Position numbers and translations under genes: made by a program. A stretch of 64,000 nucleotides of DNA from JABSOG01 sp041583135 (GTDB lineage Bacteria > Pseudomonadota > Gammaproteobacteria > Enterobacterales > Alteromonadaceae): NCBI GenBank assembly GCA_041583135.1, contig JBFHGJ010000002.1:1-64000 (forward strand), read 5' to 3'. The notes under the pieces were generated by a model, which searched no databases, had not been told where the DNA came from, and was given only the letters and a program-made list of their open reading frames with translations. The number at the start of each line of letters is the position of its first letter. Position 1 is the stretch's first letter. Of the stretch, positions 52,463-61,118 are shown in pieces.

Positions 52463-53989
52463 TTAAGACAAAGCTTTGTCGAGCTCTGCGATCTTCGCTT
52501 TCCAAATCGCAGGGCCGGTTGCATGAACATTGTTACCATCGCTATCAACCGCAACGGTAACAGGCATATCCTCGACTTCAAATTCATAAATGGCTTCCAT
52601 ACCCAAATCTTCAAAGGCGACAACGCGTGCCTTTTTCACCGCCTTTGACACCAAATAGGCAGCGCCGCCGACGGCCATCAAATACACCGCTTTGTGTTCT
52701 CGAATACTGTCAACGGTCGCCTGACCACGCTCAGACTTACCAATCATCCCCAAAAGGCCAGTCTGCTCCAGCATCATATCGGTGAATTTGTCCATACGAG
52801 TGGCCGTGGTAGGACCGGCAGGACCAACCGCTTCATCGCCGACCGCATCCACCGGACCGACGTAATAGATAAAGCGATTGTTAAAATCAACACCATCAGG
52901 CAACGGCTGACCTGAGTTGATCAAATCGGCAATGCGCTTATGCGCCGCATCACGACCGGTTAAAATTTTGCCCGACAGCAACACGGTTTCGCCGCTTTTC
53001 CAATCGGCAACATCCGCTTTAGTGAGATCATCGACATTGACCTTACGTACATTATCGCCAAGCTCCCAGGTGATCTCCGGCCAATCTTCTAATTTAGGTG
53101 GCTTAAGCTCGGCAGGGCCAGAACCGTCTAAATGAAAATGCACATGGCGAGTGGCCGCGCAGTTAGGGATCATCGCAACCGGCTTAGACGCAGCATGAGT
53201 CGGCGCAGTTTTGATTTTCACGTCAACCACTGTCGTCAAACCGCCCAAGCCCTGAGCGCCGATCCCCGTTTCATTGGCACGTTTGTAAATCTCTAAACGC
53301 AATTCTTCTTCGGCATTTTGCGGACCGCGCTCCAGCAAATCTTGAATATCCACGGGGTCCATCAACGACTCTTTGGCCAGTACCGCCGCTTTTTCTGCGG
53401 TACCACCAACACCAATACCCAACATGCCCGGTGGACACCAACCTGCCCCCATGGTCGGCAAGGTTTTGACCACCCAATCGGCGATGTTGTCCGAAGGATT
53501 CAACATCACCATTTTCGATTTGTTTTCTGAGCCACCGCCTTTGGCGGCGATCATTACTTCAATATGCTCACCCGGTACCATCTCGATATGTACCACCGCA
53601 GGCGTATTGTCTTTGGTGTTTTTACGGCTACCAACAGGGTCGGCAACAATCGATGCGCGTAATGGATTATCCGGGTTGCCGTAAGCGCGGCGCGTCCCTT
53701 CATCCACCATTTGCTGAATGGTCAGTTCAGTCGTATCCCACTGAACCGCCATGCCGACTTTGACAAAACAGGTCACAATGCCGGTATCTTGGCAAATTGG
53801 CCTATGACCATAAGCCGACATACGCGAATTGATCAGTATCTGCGCGATGGCATCTTTGGCAGCGGAGTTTTGTTCTTTGTTGTAGGCTTTTTCAAGGGCT
53901 TGAACAAAGTCTAGTGGATGGTAGTAAGAGATATATTGCAGCGCATCTGCAATGCTGTCGATCAAATCTTGTTGGCGAATCACCGTCAT
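52463..53989 (-). CDS. fumA: Class I fumarate hydratase (FumA/FumB type)
   Basis: Iron-sulphur fumarase of the TCA cycle, converting fumarate to malate. The 508-residue product has the three cluster cysteines C66 (PICQDTG), C185 (GWCPPGM) and C277 (PNCAATRH), with AAKGGGSENKSKMVMLNPSD and the C-terminal swivel segment VGPAGPTTATRMDKFTDMML. It is the usual length for one-chain class I enzymes. The ATG at 53989, preceded by AAAGGA, is preferred over a TTG at 53995. Confidence 0.96.
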   Translation of the reverse strand: MTVIRQQDLIDSIADALQYISYYHPLDFVQALEKAYNKEQNSAAKDAIAQILINSRMSAYGHRPICQDTGIVTCFVKVGMAVQWDTTELTIQQMVDEGTRRAYGNPDNPLRASIVADPVGSRKNTKDNTPAVVHIEMVPGEHIEVMIAAKGGGSENKSKMVMLNPSDNIADWVVKTLPTMGAGWCPPGMLGIGVGGTAEKAAVLAKESLMDPVDIQDLLERGPQNAEEELRLEIYKRANETGIGAQGLGGLTTVVDVKIKTAPTHAASKPVAMIPNCAATRHVHFHLDGSGPAELKPPKLEDWPEITWELGDNVRKVNVDDLTKADVADWKSGETVLLSGKILTGRDAAHKRIADLINSGQPLPDGVDFNNRFIYYVGPVDAVGDEAVGPAGPTTATRMDKFTDMMLEQTGLLGMIGKSERGQATVDSIREHKAVYLMAVGGAAYLVSKAVKKARVVAFEDLGMEAIYEFEVEDMPVTVAVDSDGNNVHATGPAIWKAKIAELDKALS

Positions 53990-54120
53990 GATCAATCCTT
54001 TTGGTTTAAGGGGTTGGATTTAAAGCGATATCATACTCTTTGCAAGGCAAACTCTCAAATTGAAAAAAGCAATAACCCGACCACTGCGCAAAGCTTGCGC
54101 ATCGGCGGCGAGTTAAACGC

Positions 54121-54147
54121 AAAAACGGGCGTAGAGACACCCGTTTT
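54121..54147 (-). terminator. Rho-independent terminator of the acetyltransferase gene
   Basis: On the minus strand an 8-bp stem AAAACGGG/CCCGTTTT followed by five Ts, 31 bases past the acetyltransferase stop. T-rich on the other strand too, so it may work in both directions. Confidence 0.75.
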
Positions 54148-54177
54148 CTTCACATCTAAACGATATGCAAAAGCGAC

Positions 54178-54819
54178 TTACAACGCCTTATATACCATTA
54201 GGCAGCCTTCAACTTCATCGGTATCGATAGGTGCAAACACCTTGTTACCTTGGTATTCGAAATCATGGTAATTGACGCGCGCGATCTCTTTGAAATTGAG
54301 AATATTAAGCGTGATGTGTTGGCTGATAGGCCCGGTCACTTCAGAGCAGATATGTTTGTAGCCTTTTTGTTTGGCAATATCACAAGTACGCTCGGCAAGC
54401 TCTTTACCGATACCTTGTCCGGCATAATCGCTGTCTACCGCCAAAATGTATAAATGGAATAACTCGCCAAGCTTAAGGTCTGCCAACTGTGTGGCTTTGG
54501 CGTCAAGTTCATCGACAAGGGTGAAAATCGGCAGAGAGTCGGAGTAACCGTTGTCGTCTTCAACCGGGGTTACGCGATAATCTTTGTTGATACAGGCACC
54601 GACCACATGCCCGGATGTTTCATCGACAGCCACATAAGATACTCCTTCTGAGGCTAACTTTTCGACAGGCTTTCTGAAATCGTTAAACACTTGGTCATAG
54701 CTGAGGTCTAAGGTTCTTGTCATCGGCTCGCGCATGAATGCTCGCGCCACTACTTTTGCTGCACCATCGACATGTTCAGGTGCCATCAAAATGACTTTAA
54801 CGTTGCTATTTTTTGTCAT
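54178..54819 (-). CDS. GNAT-family N-acetyltransferase
   Basis: A 213-residue acetyltransferase. Acetyl-CoA-binding motif A is in YAGQGIGKELAERTC (Q/R-x-x-G-x-G), preceded by the strand LFHLYILAVDSD. The architecture, with an internal VEKLASEGVSYVAVDETSGH segment, resembles small-molecule arylalkylamine-type acetyltransferases rather than ribosomal ones. Substrate unknown. CGGAG lies 7 bases before the ATG. It lies about 1 kb from a natural-product cluster on the same strand, and acetylation is a known self-resistance route for capreomycidine-type antibiotics; this link is only suggestive. Confidence 0.85.
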   Translation of the reverse strand: MTKNSNVKVILMAPEHVDGAAKVVARAFMREPMTRTLDLSYDQVFNDFRKPVEKLASEGVSYVAVDETSGHVVGACINKDYRVTPVEDDNGYSDSLPIFTLVDELDAKATQLADLKLGELFHLYILAVDSDYAGQGIGKELAERTCDIAKQKGYKHICSEVTGPISQHITLNILNFKEIARVNYHDFEYQGNKVFAPIDTDEVEGCLMVYKAL

Positions 54820-55007
54820 AATACTACTCCGACATTGTTGTTTTTATTAAGGCAGTTAAACACTTACCGTGTCACTAAACTATAGGATGCATTTTTGAGT
54901 TTTCAATATATGAATACATGCCGTTACAATTTTACGACACCTGTGAAAATTGTAATAACTCTGTTGTCAGCTATTGGGAAATGTAGCCAGAAAGCCGCTT
55001 TAGCAGC

Positions 55008-55034
55008 AAAAAAAGGCGACAAAACAGTCGCCTT
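55008..55034 (-). terminator. Rho-independent terminator of efpL
   Basis: On the minus strand an 8-bp stem AAGGCGAC/GTCGCCTT with an AAAACA loop followed by seven Ts, 39 bases past the efpL stop. Confidence 0.85.
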
Positions 55035-55072
55035 GAGATGATTGTTTAACCTCGACTCGGGTGAGGTTGAGG

Positions 55073-55648
55073 TTACTTCGAGTCAGCTCGACCCATAAAT
55101 TTATGCTCGGTGGTATTCACCTTGATACGCTCACCGTTGGCAATATGCTCAGGCACCTGAATAATAAGACCGGTCGAAAGCTCCGCAGGCTTAGTACGGG
55201 CACTGGCAGAGGCGCCTTTTAGAGCCGGAGCCGTATCGACAATATTTAGCTCGACACTTGGCGGCAATTCAATACCCACCGGCACACCGTCAACCAATAC
55301 CACTTTTATACCTTGGGTATTCTCATCGACAAACTGCATCTCATCGGCAATGGCGTCCTGGTTCAAATAGAATTGCGCATAGGTTTCATTATCCATAAAC
55401 ACACAATCATTGCCGTCGTGATAAGAAAATACCACTTCACTACGGGTTAAATCGGCTAGCGTCAGCATTTCGCTGTCTTTAAATGTCTCATCGACCTTGG
55501 CGCCAGTCACCACGTTGTACATACGCATCCGATACAAGCTCCCGCCCGCACGCCCTTGCGGCACCGAACGCTCGATATCACGAATTACACACACGGCATT
55601 GTTATATACAATTGCCGTATTTTTCTTAACTTCACTGGCCTTTGGCAT
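55073..55648 (-). CDS. efpL: Elongation factor P-like protein EfpL (YeiP)
   Basis: Translation factor that relieves ribosome stalling, paralogous to EF-P. The 191-residue product has the three OB-like domains of the family and matches YeiP closely: MPKASEVKKN start, YHDGNDCVFMDNETYAQFYL, VELNIVDTAP and GASASARTKPAELSTGLIIQ with VPEHI. The loop that reaches the peptidyl-transferase centre is RSVPQGRAGGSLY, with R33 at the position used (unmodified) in E. coli EfpL. The ATG at 55648 starts the protein as in the family; a longer frame is unlikely. Convincing ortholog. Confidence 0.95.
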   Translation of the reverse strand: MPKASEVKKNTAIVYNNAVCVIRDIERSVPQGRAGGSLYRMRMYNVVTGAKVDETFKDSEMLTLADLTRSEVVFSYHDGNDCVFMDNETYAQFYLNQDAIADEMQFVDENTQGIKVVLVDGVPVGIELPPSVELNIVDTAPALKGASASARTKPAELSTGLIIQVPEHIANGERIKVNTTEHKFMGRADSK

Positions 55649-55783
55649 AATGGATGGTTCTCTTAAGATTAAAATTGACAAAAAAATATCATGGTTTGAC
55701 TGAAATGCAAGAACAAAGACATACGCAGTGGTATAGAAGCAACTATCTCGGCTATCTATACCACAGAGATTAGGCGCTAATAG

Positions 55784-56833
55784 CTAAAACACATTACGGC
55801 TTTCAGTGGCTTCGCCGCACAATAGAATGTTTTTGTGCTTTGCGATATTGATGTTTGAGCCATCAATCATATCGTTGTCAAGACGCATCGGATAGACCAA
55901 GGTATCGTTGTTGGTGATCCTGAAGTTAATCGCCAAACGCTCTTTATCACTGACATTTGCCGTAGAGCGGTGCATGGTGCGCTCCGGGAAAATAATATAT
56001 TGTCCTTTTTTCACCGGCACAGTGGCCAAAGTGCCCTCGGCAATGTCGAAATCCAATGTGATGGCGGCTTTTTTCTGCGTGAAAAAGTCCAACACCAAGG
56101 CTTTGAGCGCCTCGAAAGTCATGCTGTCAACATCCGTATCATCGAGCAGCTTGCTGGTGTCAATATCCAGTACCAAGGTCGATTGGCGACACTTGTCAAT
56201 CAACGTCTGTTTGTCATGAACATCCAAGAAAGGATCGGCCCAAAATGCCGATTCGGTCATTGGGATCATATCGATAGGATAGCGGGTATTGTACGATTGC
56301 TTGATCAGCTGCAACGGCCCCATATCCAAGGTCACATCCTGTAGCGCAACCCAAACGGTGATGTTCCAAAACTTATCCTGACGGTGGGCTTTAGGCTTTA
56401 ATCCCGGCTTGTCGTTGCCAATTTCCTCGCCATTAAATGCGCCCCACTCCTGATGCCATTCAATCGCGCCGTCGCCGGGACGTTTATGAAAGATCTTTGA
56501 ACGCCACAACATCAAGTCTTCACCCATAATTTGACGCAGTTTGACCAATACATCGGGATGGCTGATAAGTTGTGACAACTGAGGGTGGATCAAATGCCAA
56601 TCTCGCACCGAATAACGACCATATAACGGATGTTCAGGCTTTTCATCGATCACCTGAGCGCAAGCTGCCGCCATCTGATCAAGCTCGGCTTCGCTAAACG
56701 GTGAATCAAGCGGCCCTAGAAATCCATCCTGCTTAAATTGCGCCAACTGCGCCTCGCTCAAGCGACCATCAATCGCATCAATATCCGCTACTTCTACTTT
56801 TTCCATTGCAACTTTAGGTATTATTTCACTCAT
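55784..56833 (-). CDS. PhyH-type non-heme iron, 2-oxoglutarate-dependent dioxygenase
   Basis: A 349-residue phytanoyl-CoA dioxygenase-like enzyme. The first metal pair is H127-x-E129 in EWHQEWGAF (glutamate in place of the usual aspartate) and the distal ligand H288 in RTMHRSTANVSDKERLAIN, with R299 the likely 2-oxoglutarate ligand. The carboxylate ligand points to hydroxylase or related activity; halogenases of this fold have Ala or Gly there. A helical insertion of about 60 residues (about 195-265) is unusual. A terminator separates it from the carbamoyltransferase, so it is transcribed on its own, but it sits with biosynthetic genes. Confidence 0.85.
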   Translation of the reverse strand: MSEIIPKVAMEKVEVADIDAIDGRLSEAQLAQFKQDGFLGPLDSPFSEAELDQMAAACAQVIDEKPEHPLYGRYSVRDWHLIHPQLSQLISHPDVLVKLRQIMGEDLMLWRSKIFHKRPGDGAIEWHQEWGAFNGEEIGNDKPGLKPKAHRQDKFWNITVWVALQDVTLDMGPLQLIKQSYNTRYPIDMIPMTESAFWADPFLDVHDKQTLIDKCRQSTLVLDIDTSKLLDDTDVDSMTFEALKALVLDFFTQKKAAITLDFDIAEGTLATVPVKKGQYIIFPERTMHRSTANVSDKERLAINFRITNNDTLVYPMRLDNDMIDGSNINIAKHKNILLCGEATESRNVF

Positions 56834-56925
56834 GGGATTTATATTCTCTTTTACACTATTTTCTTTCGTTTGGGGATCCGCATATTGGCCGATGCCCGCT
56901 GTCTTTAGCGCTAAATAGCTTCAGT

Positions 56926-56957
56926 AAAAAATGGTGGTGAAACGCTCCACCATTTTT
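56926..56957 (-). terminator. Rho-independent terminator of the biosynthetic operon
   Basis: On the minus strand an 11-bp perfect stem AAAAATGGTGG/CCACCATTTTT with a 9-base loop, T-rich on its 3' side, 13 bases past the carbamoyltransferase stop. Confidence 0.75.
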
Positions 56958-56970
56958 ACCGCCATTTAGA

Positions 56971-58707
56971 TTATTTTCTAAACAGATATTGGCCTATCAC
57001 CAAGATATCCAAGTCTGTGGTTAAGAAAGTCATCACCACATCATTGAGGCTCGATACCATGGGCTTACCCATAACATTTAAGCTGGTATTTAGTATGATA
57101 GGCACGCCGGTACGCTGCTCAAACGCTTCGATAAGCGCATAGAGGTGCTCGTTACGCGCTTTCGTAATGCTTTGCAAGCGACCGGTATTATCGGCATGGC
57201 ACACGGCCTCGACCTGAGCGCAAACCTCAGGTTTGAAGTTGAGCACCTTTTCCATATAAGGCGTATCATGATAGTGCTCAAAATATTGCTCGCCTTTTTC
57301 GTGCAACACGATAGGCGCAAACGGGCGGAACGGTTCACGAAACTTCACTGCCGCATTGATTTTTGCCTTCATCGCAAAGCTTCGAGGGTCAGCCAGTATC
57401 GAGCGGTTACCCAAAGCGCGAGGACCAAATTCGGCGCGGCCCTGCACCCAAGCCACTATGTCGCCATCGGCCAGCGCTTGGGCCACCGCTTGGTAAAGCG
57501 CGGGATATTCCAGTCGCTCAACGTTGCGCCAGCCGCTTTTTGCAACGAAGTGCGCTACCTCTTGTTCGTCGATCTCATCCCCGAGATAAGGGGTCTGATA
57601 GGCATTTTTAATGATGGTTTGCGGCGCGTCGTGTTTAACACCAAGCAAAGCGGCGCCAATGGCATTGCCATCGTCGCTAGGTGCGCTTGGGATAAAGATG
57701 TCTTTAAATGGCGTTTGCTGTAATACCATGCCGTTAAACGCAGAGTTGAGTGCACAACCGCCGGATAACACGATATTCTCGATACCGGTCAATTCATACA
57801 AGTAATTCAATACCTGAACCATCAACTCCACAAAATAGGCTTGCGCGGTGTGGGCCAGATCTGCGCAGGTTTCGGCGTCTTCGTGGTAACCGCAACGAAA
57901 CTCCGCCAAATCGACCTGTGCTGCCGCCGACGTTTCAGGCATGATCAACTGCCCGTCTTGCACTGTGATATAACGGCGCAACACCTCAAGCAGCTCTGGT
58001 TTTATCTTGCCATACGGCGCCAGTCCCATGATCTTCCATTCTTCACCGGCATTGGTTTCAAAACCGCACAACTGACAGATAGTCACGCCATAATAAACCC
58101 CGAGGCTGGCCGCCAAGCGATTGAATTTACCGCTGTAGCGTGGGTATTCCAAGCGGGTCAATTGGTTGTTTTCAAACAAAAAGGCCGATTGCGCGGTATC
58201 CTCAGAATAGCCGTCAACCACCAAACAGACGGCTTTATCGAACGGGCTGGAATAGCAGGCAAAGGCCGCATGGGTCGAATGATGGTCGAAATGACGGGTG
58301 AACGTATCGATTTCCAATTGCCTGGCAACACGTTGGGTGCCGCCACCGGCGATGGCAATATTGGGCAAAAAGATATGATTTTTGTTGCTGCTGAGTTCTG
58401 CTTTTAAACTCTCTGCAACAAACTGTTCAATATAATCGTCAACATTGTCTACCTCAATTTTGTCTATTTCTGCCTGCATCCGGGCCGCCGTATTCTCCGG
58501 CCAAGATTTACAGATAGTGATGCTTGTCGTATCTGGCGCAAAACGCTTGATAAGCGATGCCACTTTGCGCGGCTGGTCGGCCACCAGACCGAACGCCTGT
58601 TTCGACTGGTAGTCACGCTCCGATGCTTGGGCATATAGCACTTTGCCATTGTCATCGACCAGCGCCAACGCATTGTCGTGTCCTGTGCAAGAAATGCCTA
58701 AATACAT
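56971..58707 (-). CDS. NodU/CmcH-family O-carbamoyltransferase
   Basis: Transfers a carbamoyl group from carbamoyl phosphate (via carbamoyl-AMP) to a hydroxyl of a natural product. At 578 residues it has the full two-domain form: N-terminal Kae1-like domain with D141-H142-H143-x2-H146 (DHHSTHAA) and a C-terminal domain with LSGGCALNSAFNG, GRAEFGPRALGNRSILADPR and KFREPFRPFAP. Relatives include CmcH (cephamycin), TobZ (tobramycin), SxtI (saxitoxin) and NodU. AAGGAG lies 5 bases before the ATG. It is the last gene of the cluster operon, 45 bases after the dehydrogenase. Confidence 0.95.
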   Translation of the reverse strand: MYLGISCTGHDNALALVDDNGKVLYAQASERDYQSKQAFGLVADQPRKVASLIKRFAPDTTSITICKSWPENTAARMQAEIDKIEVDNVDDYIEQFVAESLKAELSSNKNHIFLPNIAIAGGGTQRVARQLEIDTFTRHFDHHSTHAAFACYSSPFDKAVCLVVDGYSEDTAQSAFLFENNQLTRLEYPRYSGKFNRLAASLGVYYGVTICQLCGFETNAGEEWKIMGLAPYGKIKPELLEVLRRYITVQDGQLIMPETSAAAQVDLAEFRCGYHEDAETCADLAHTAQAYFVELMVQVLNYLYELTGIENIVLSGGCALNSAFNGMVLQQTPFKDIFIPSAPSDDGNAIGAALLGVKHDAPQTIIKNAYQTPYLGDEIDEQEVAHFVAKSGWRNVERLEYPALYQAVAQALADGDIVAWVQGRAEFGPRALGNRSILADPRSFAMKAKINAAVKFREPFRPFAPIVLHEKGEQYFEHYHDTPYMEKVLNFKPEVCAQVEAVCHADNTGRLQSITKARNEHLYALIEAFEQRTGVPIILNTSLNVMGKPMVSSLNDVVMTFLTTDLDILVIGQYLFRK

Positions 58708-58752
58708 AGTGTCTCCTTCAGTGGCCCGTAACTGTTTTTGTGGGCCAAGTTA

Positions 58753-59802
58753 TTAATATTCTGCGACGGCTAACGCCTTCAAACCGTGCTCTTGAGCCAG
58801 AGCATTGAGATATCCCAGCTCCTTATCGGTCAAAGGAATGCCTTGTTCAATACGTTGCGCTTTGGTGCGCCATTCACGATCGCCGGCGACCTCAATCGGC
58901 TTATCCCCTGAGGTTTTGCCAGCGCGAATGTTACTCATCAACTGGGTCAGGTTTTGCGCAAAGGTCGAAGGACAGGTGAACGCTTCAATATTCAGCGCCA
59001 TCATCCAAAAACCGACATGGCGCGGCTTATCAAACGGCTTTTCATAAAGGTGCGACATATCCTTATCCAAAGGACAATTGTTCAAAAGCCCAGCCATAAT
59101 GCCTACCATCATGCCTAATCCCTGTCCTTTATAACCGCCGAGCGGCGCCAACGCGCCTATCTCATCGACCGCCTGTGGTGTCGATTGGTCATCGGCCAAC
59201 CAATCGCTATCGATGGCCTGACCTTTGTCCAGTGCCCGTGCCACCTTAGAAAACGATACTTGGCTGGTGGCCATATCAAGGCAAAACAATTGGCCATCAC
59301 TGCCTTTGGCGGCAAAACTGATTGGGTTGGTGCCCAGCTGCTTCTCCAAGCCGTTATGCGGGGCAACCAAAGCGTCGGCATTGCTCATACAAAGCCCGAT
59401 CATCCCTTGCTCGGCAGCCGCTAAAGTGAAATTGGACGCGGCGCCAAAATGATTGGCATTGCGCACCGAGACTATCCCCACCCCCAGCTTACGGGCCTGT
59501 TCAACGGCATGTTCCATCGCCGCAAATCCGGCAACCAAACCGGGGGCTTGGTCCGCATCGAGCTGGGTTATCGCCAAAAACGATTGGTTAAAATTCAGCG
59601 CCGGGCTTATCTTCGCCCTGCCCCCTTTCAGCTCAGCCAAGTAGGTCGGCAACAGCCGAATGCCGTGGGAATCGACGCCACGCAAACTCGGTTCGACCAA
59701 TCCGTCAATCATCCATTGGCGATGGCGCTCACTTAAGTCGAGCCTAACCAGTACCCGCTCAAGCAGCTGCCGCAACTCGGTGTGTTGAACCCACTTCATC
59801 AT
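58753..59802 (-). CDS. Ldh2-family oxidoreductase (malate/lactate dehydrogenase type)
   Basis: A 349-residue NAD(P)-dependent enzyme of the Ldh2 superfamily, which includes malate/sulpholactate, ureidoglycolate and delta1-piperideine-2-carboxylate enzymes. Signature blocks are RGVDSHGIRLLPTYL, SVRNANHFGAASNF, LGTNPISFAA and GGYKGQGLGMMVGIM. Within this cluster it could reduce a keto acid or cyclic imine made by the neighbouring aminotransferase. Starts with ATGATG overlapping the aminotransferase stop, with AAGGAG upstream. Exact substrate cannot be read from sequence. Confidence 0.88.
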   Translation of the reverse strand: MMKWVQHTELRQLLERVLVRLDLSERHRQWMIDGLVEPSLRGVDSHGIRLLPTYLAELKGGRAKISPALNFNQSFLAITQLDADQAPGLVAGFAAMEHAVEQARKLGVGIVSVRNANHFGAASNFTLAAAEQGMIGLCMSNADALVAPHNGLEKQLGTNPISFAAKGSDGQLFCLDMATSQVSFSKVARALDKGQAIDSDWLADDQSTPQAVDEIGALAPLGGYKGQGLGMMVGIMAGLLNNCPLDKDMSHLYEKPFDKPRHVGFWMMALNIEAFTCPSTFAQNLTQLMSNIRAGKTSGDKPIEVAGDREWRTKAQRIEQGIPLTDKELGYLNALAQEHGLKALAVAEY

Positions 59803-61118
59803 AGCGCTCCTTGGTGCGACAAGCGCGCAGCGACGTAACCGCCAAATTGTTCGATGCCTTGGCTGATCTGTGTCCCATCGACATAGCTAAACGACAGTCT
59901 CACTTGATGGTTATGACTGTCATCAAAGGCAAAAAATGCCATCGGCACAACAATCACGCCAAAATCTTCAGCGCAGCGCATAGCATCGTCACCACTGAAC
60001 TCAAACGGCAAATCGATGGTCAGAAAAAATCCGCCCTCAGGACGATTGAATCGCACCGAACCATCGGCCAACAACGGCGCGAATACACGTTCCAGCTCGC
60101 CTACCATCAACTCAAGGTTGTGCCCGTAGCTGCGGCGCAGCGGTTCGATGGCCGCCTTGAGTGAGCAATCGTGCGCCAACAACAGGCCGCCAACCATGGC
60201 CTGCGCCAATTGGCTGGTATTGACACTGATAAGGCTTTTTACCTGAGACATCACATCCACCAAGGCACCGGGTCGCCCTGCAATCGCGACCTTTTGGTCA
60301 ACCACCAGATAACCGACTCTCAAGGCAGGACATAAGGTCTTGGCGAAAGTGCCGATGTAGAGCACCACCGCTCGGCTGTCTAACGACTTAAGGGTTGGCA
60401 AAGCCTCGCCGCGATATCTGAATAGACCATAAGGATTGTCTTCAATCACCAACAATTGCTGGCGGTAACAAAAATCAAGCAGCTGCTGACGACGTTCAAG
60501 GGCCATCGAACTGCCGACAGGGTTGTTGAAGTCCGGGATCACGTACAAGGCTTTTGGTGTTTGCCCGCGCGCAATTATCTCAGCGGTTTTAGTTGTAATA
60601 TCTGCAATACAAGGACCTTGTTCATCGCTTTTTACAACGGCAATATCAATGCCGTAGATCTGTGCAAGACCCGTGATGCCGATATAGGTCGGGCTGGTCA
60701 CCAACAGCACATCCTTACCGGGACGAAACAGCGCGCTCAAACACAGCGCCATCGCCTCTTGCGCGCCGTTGGTGATAACAATATTGTCACTGGCAACGGC
60801 GATGTTCTCATCTTTTTGCAAACTGGCACTGACCAACGTCTGAATAATGCCGCTGGTACGGCCATACTGACACAAGCGCTTGGCCACCTCAGCGACGTCT
60901 TTTCCTTGCTGCTGAGCTAGATACTGGGCAAAACGACCAGCCCCTTGGGTGATCTGCTCAAGATCATAAAACTGTTCGTTTGGCCTGCCAGAAGCAAAGG
61001 AAATGGCTTGTGGAAAACGCTCGACCACCTCATTGAGGTAGTTCATCACATCTAAACGGTGACTTTGTGCAAACGCCAAGTCCGTTATGGTCATCACTTC
61101 ATTGGTACTATCTGTCAT
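59799..61118 (-). CDS. PLP-dependent aminotransferase, HpgT-like
   Basis: A 439-residue fold-type I aminotransferase. PLP lysine K260 in IGTFAKTLCPALRVGYL, D227 in VIEDNPYG and N199 in PDFNNPVGSS are all present, with the N-terminal DVMNYLNEVVERFPQAISFA and SGRPNEQFYDLE. The opening resembles dihydroxyphenylglycine aminotransferase (HpgT) and 2-aminoadipate/valine-type transaminases. It probably makes or breaks an amino acid precursor in this cluster; the keto acid partner is unknown. ATGA overlaps join it to the VOC gene and to the Ldh2 gene. Confidence 0.88.
   Translation of the reverse strand: MTDSTNEVMTITDLAFAQSHRLDVMNYLNEVVERFPQAISFASGRPNEQFYDLEQITQGAGRFAQYLAQQQGKDVAEVAKRLCQYGRTSGIIQTLVSASLQKDENIAVASDNIVITNGAQEAMALCLSALFRPGKDVLLVTSPTYIGITGLAQIYGIDIAVVKSDEQGPCIADITTKTAEIIARGQTPKALYVIPDFNNPVGSSMALERRQQLLDFCYRQQLLVIEDNPYGLFRYRGEALPTLKSLDSRAVVLYIGTFAKTLCPALRVGYLVVDQKVAIAGRPGALVDVMSQVKSLISVNTSQLAQAMVGGLLLAHDCSLKAAIEPLRRSYGHNLELMVGELERVFAPLLADGSVRFNRPEGGFFLTIDLPFEFSGDDAMRCAEDFGVIVVPMAFFAFDDSHNHQVRLSFSYVDGTQISQGIEQFGGYVAARLSHQGAL

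Noticed and set aside
55073..55648. efpL as part of the biosynthetic cluster
   Set aside because: It is a housekeeping translation factor with its own terminator; adjacency is probably chance.
55784..56833. PhyH enzyme as a halogenase
   Set aside because: The metal motif keeps a carboxylate (E129); halogenases of this fold have Ala or Gly there.
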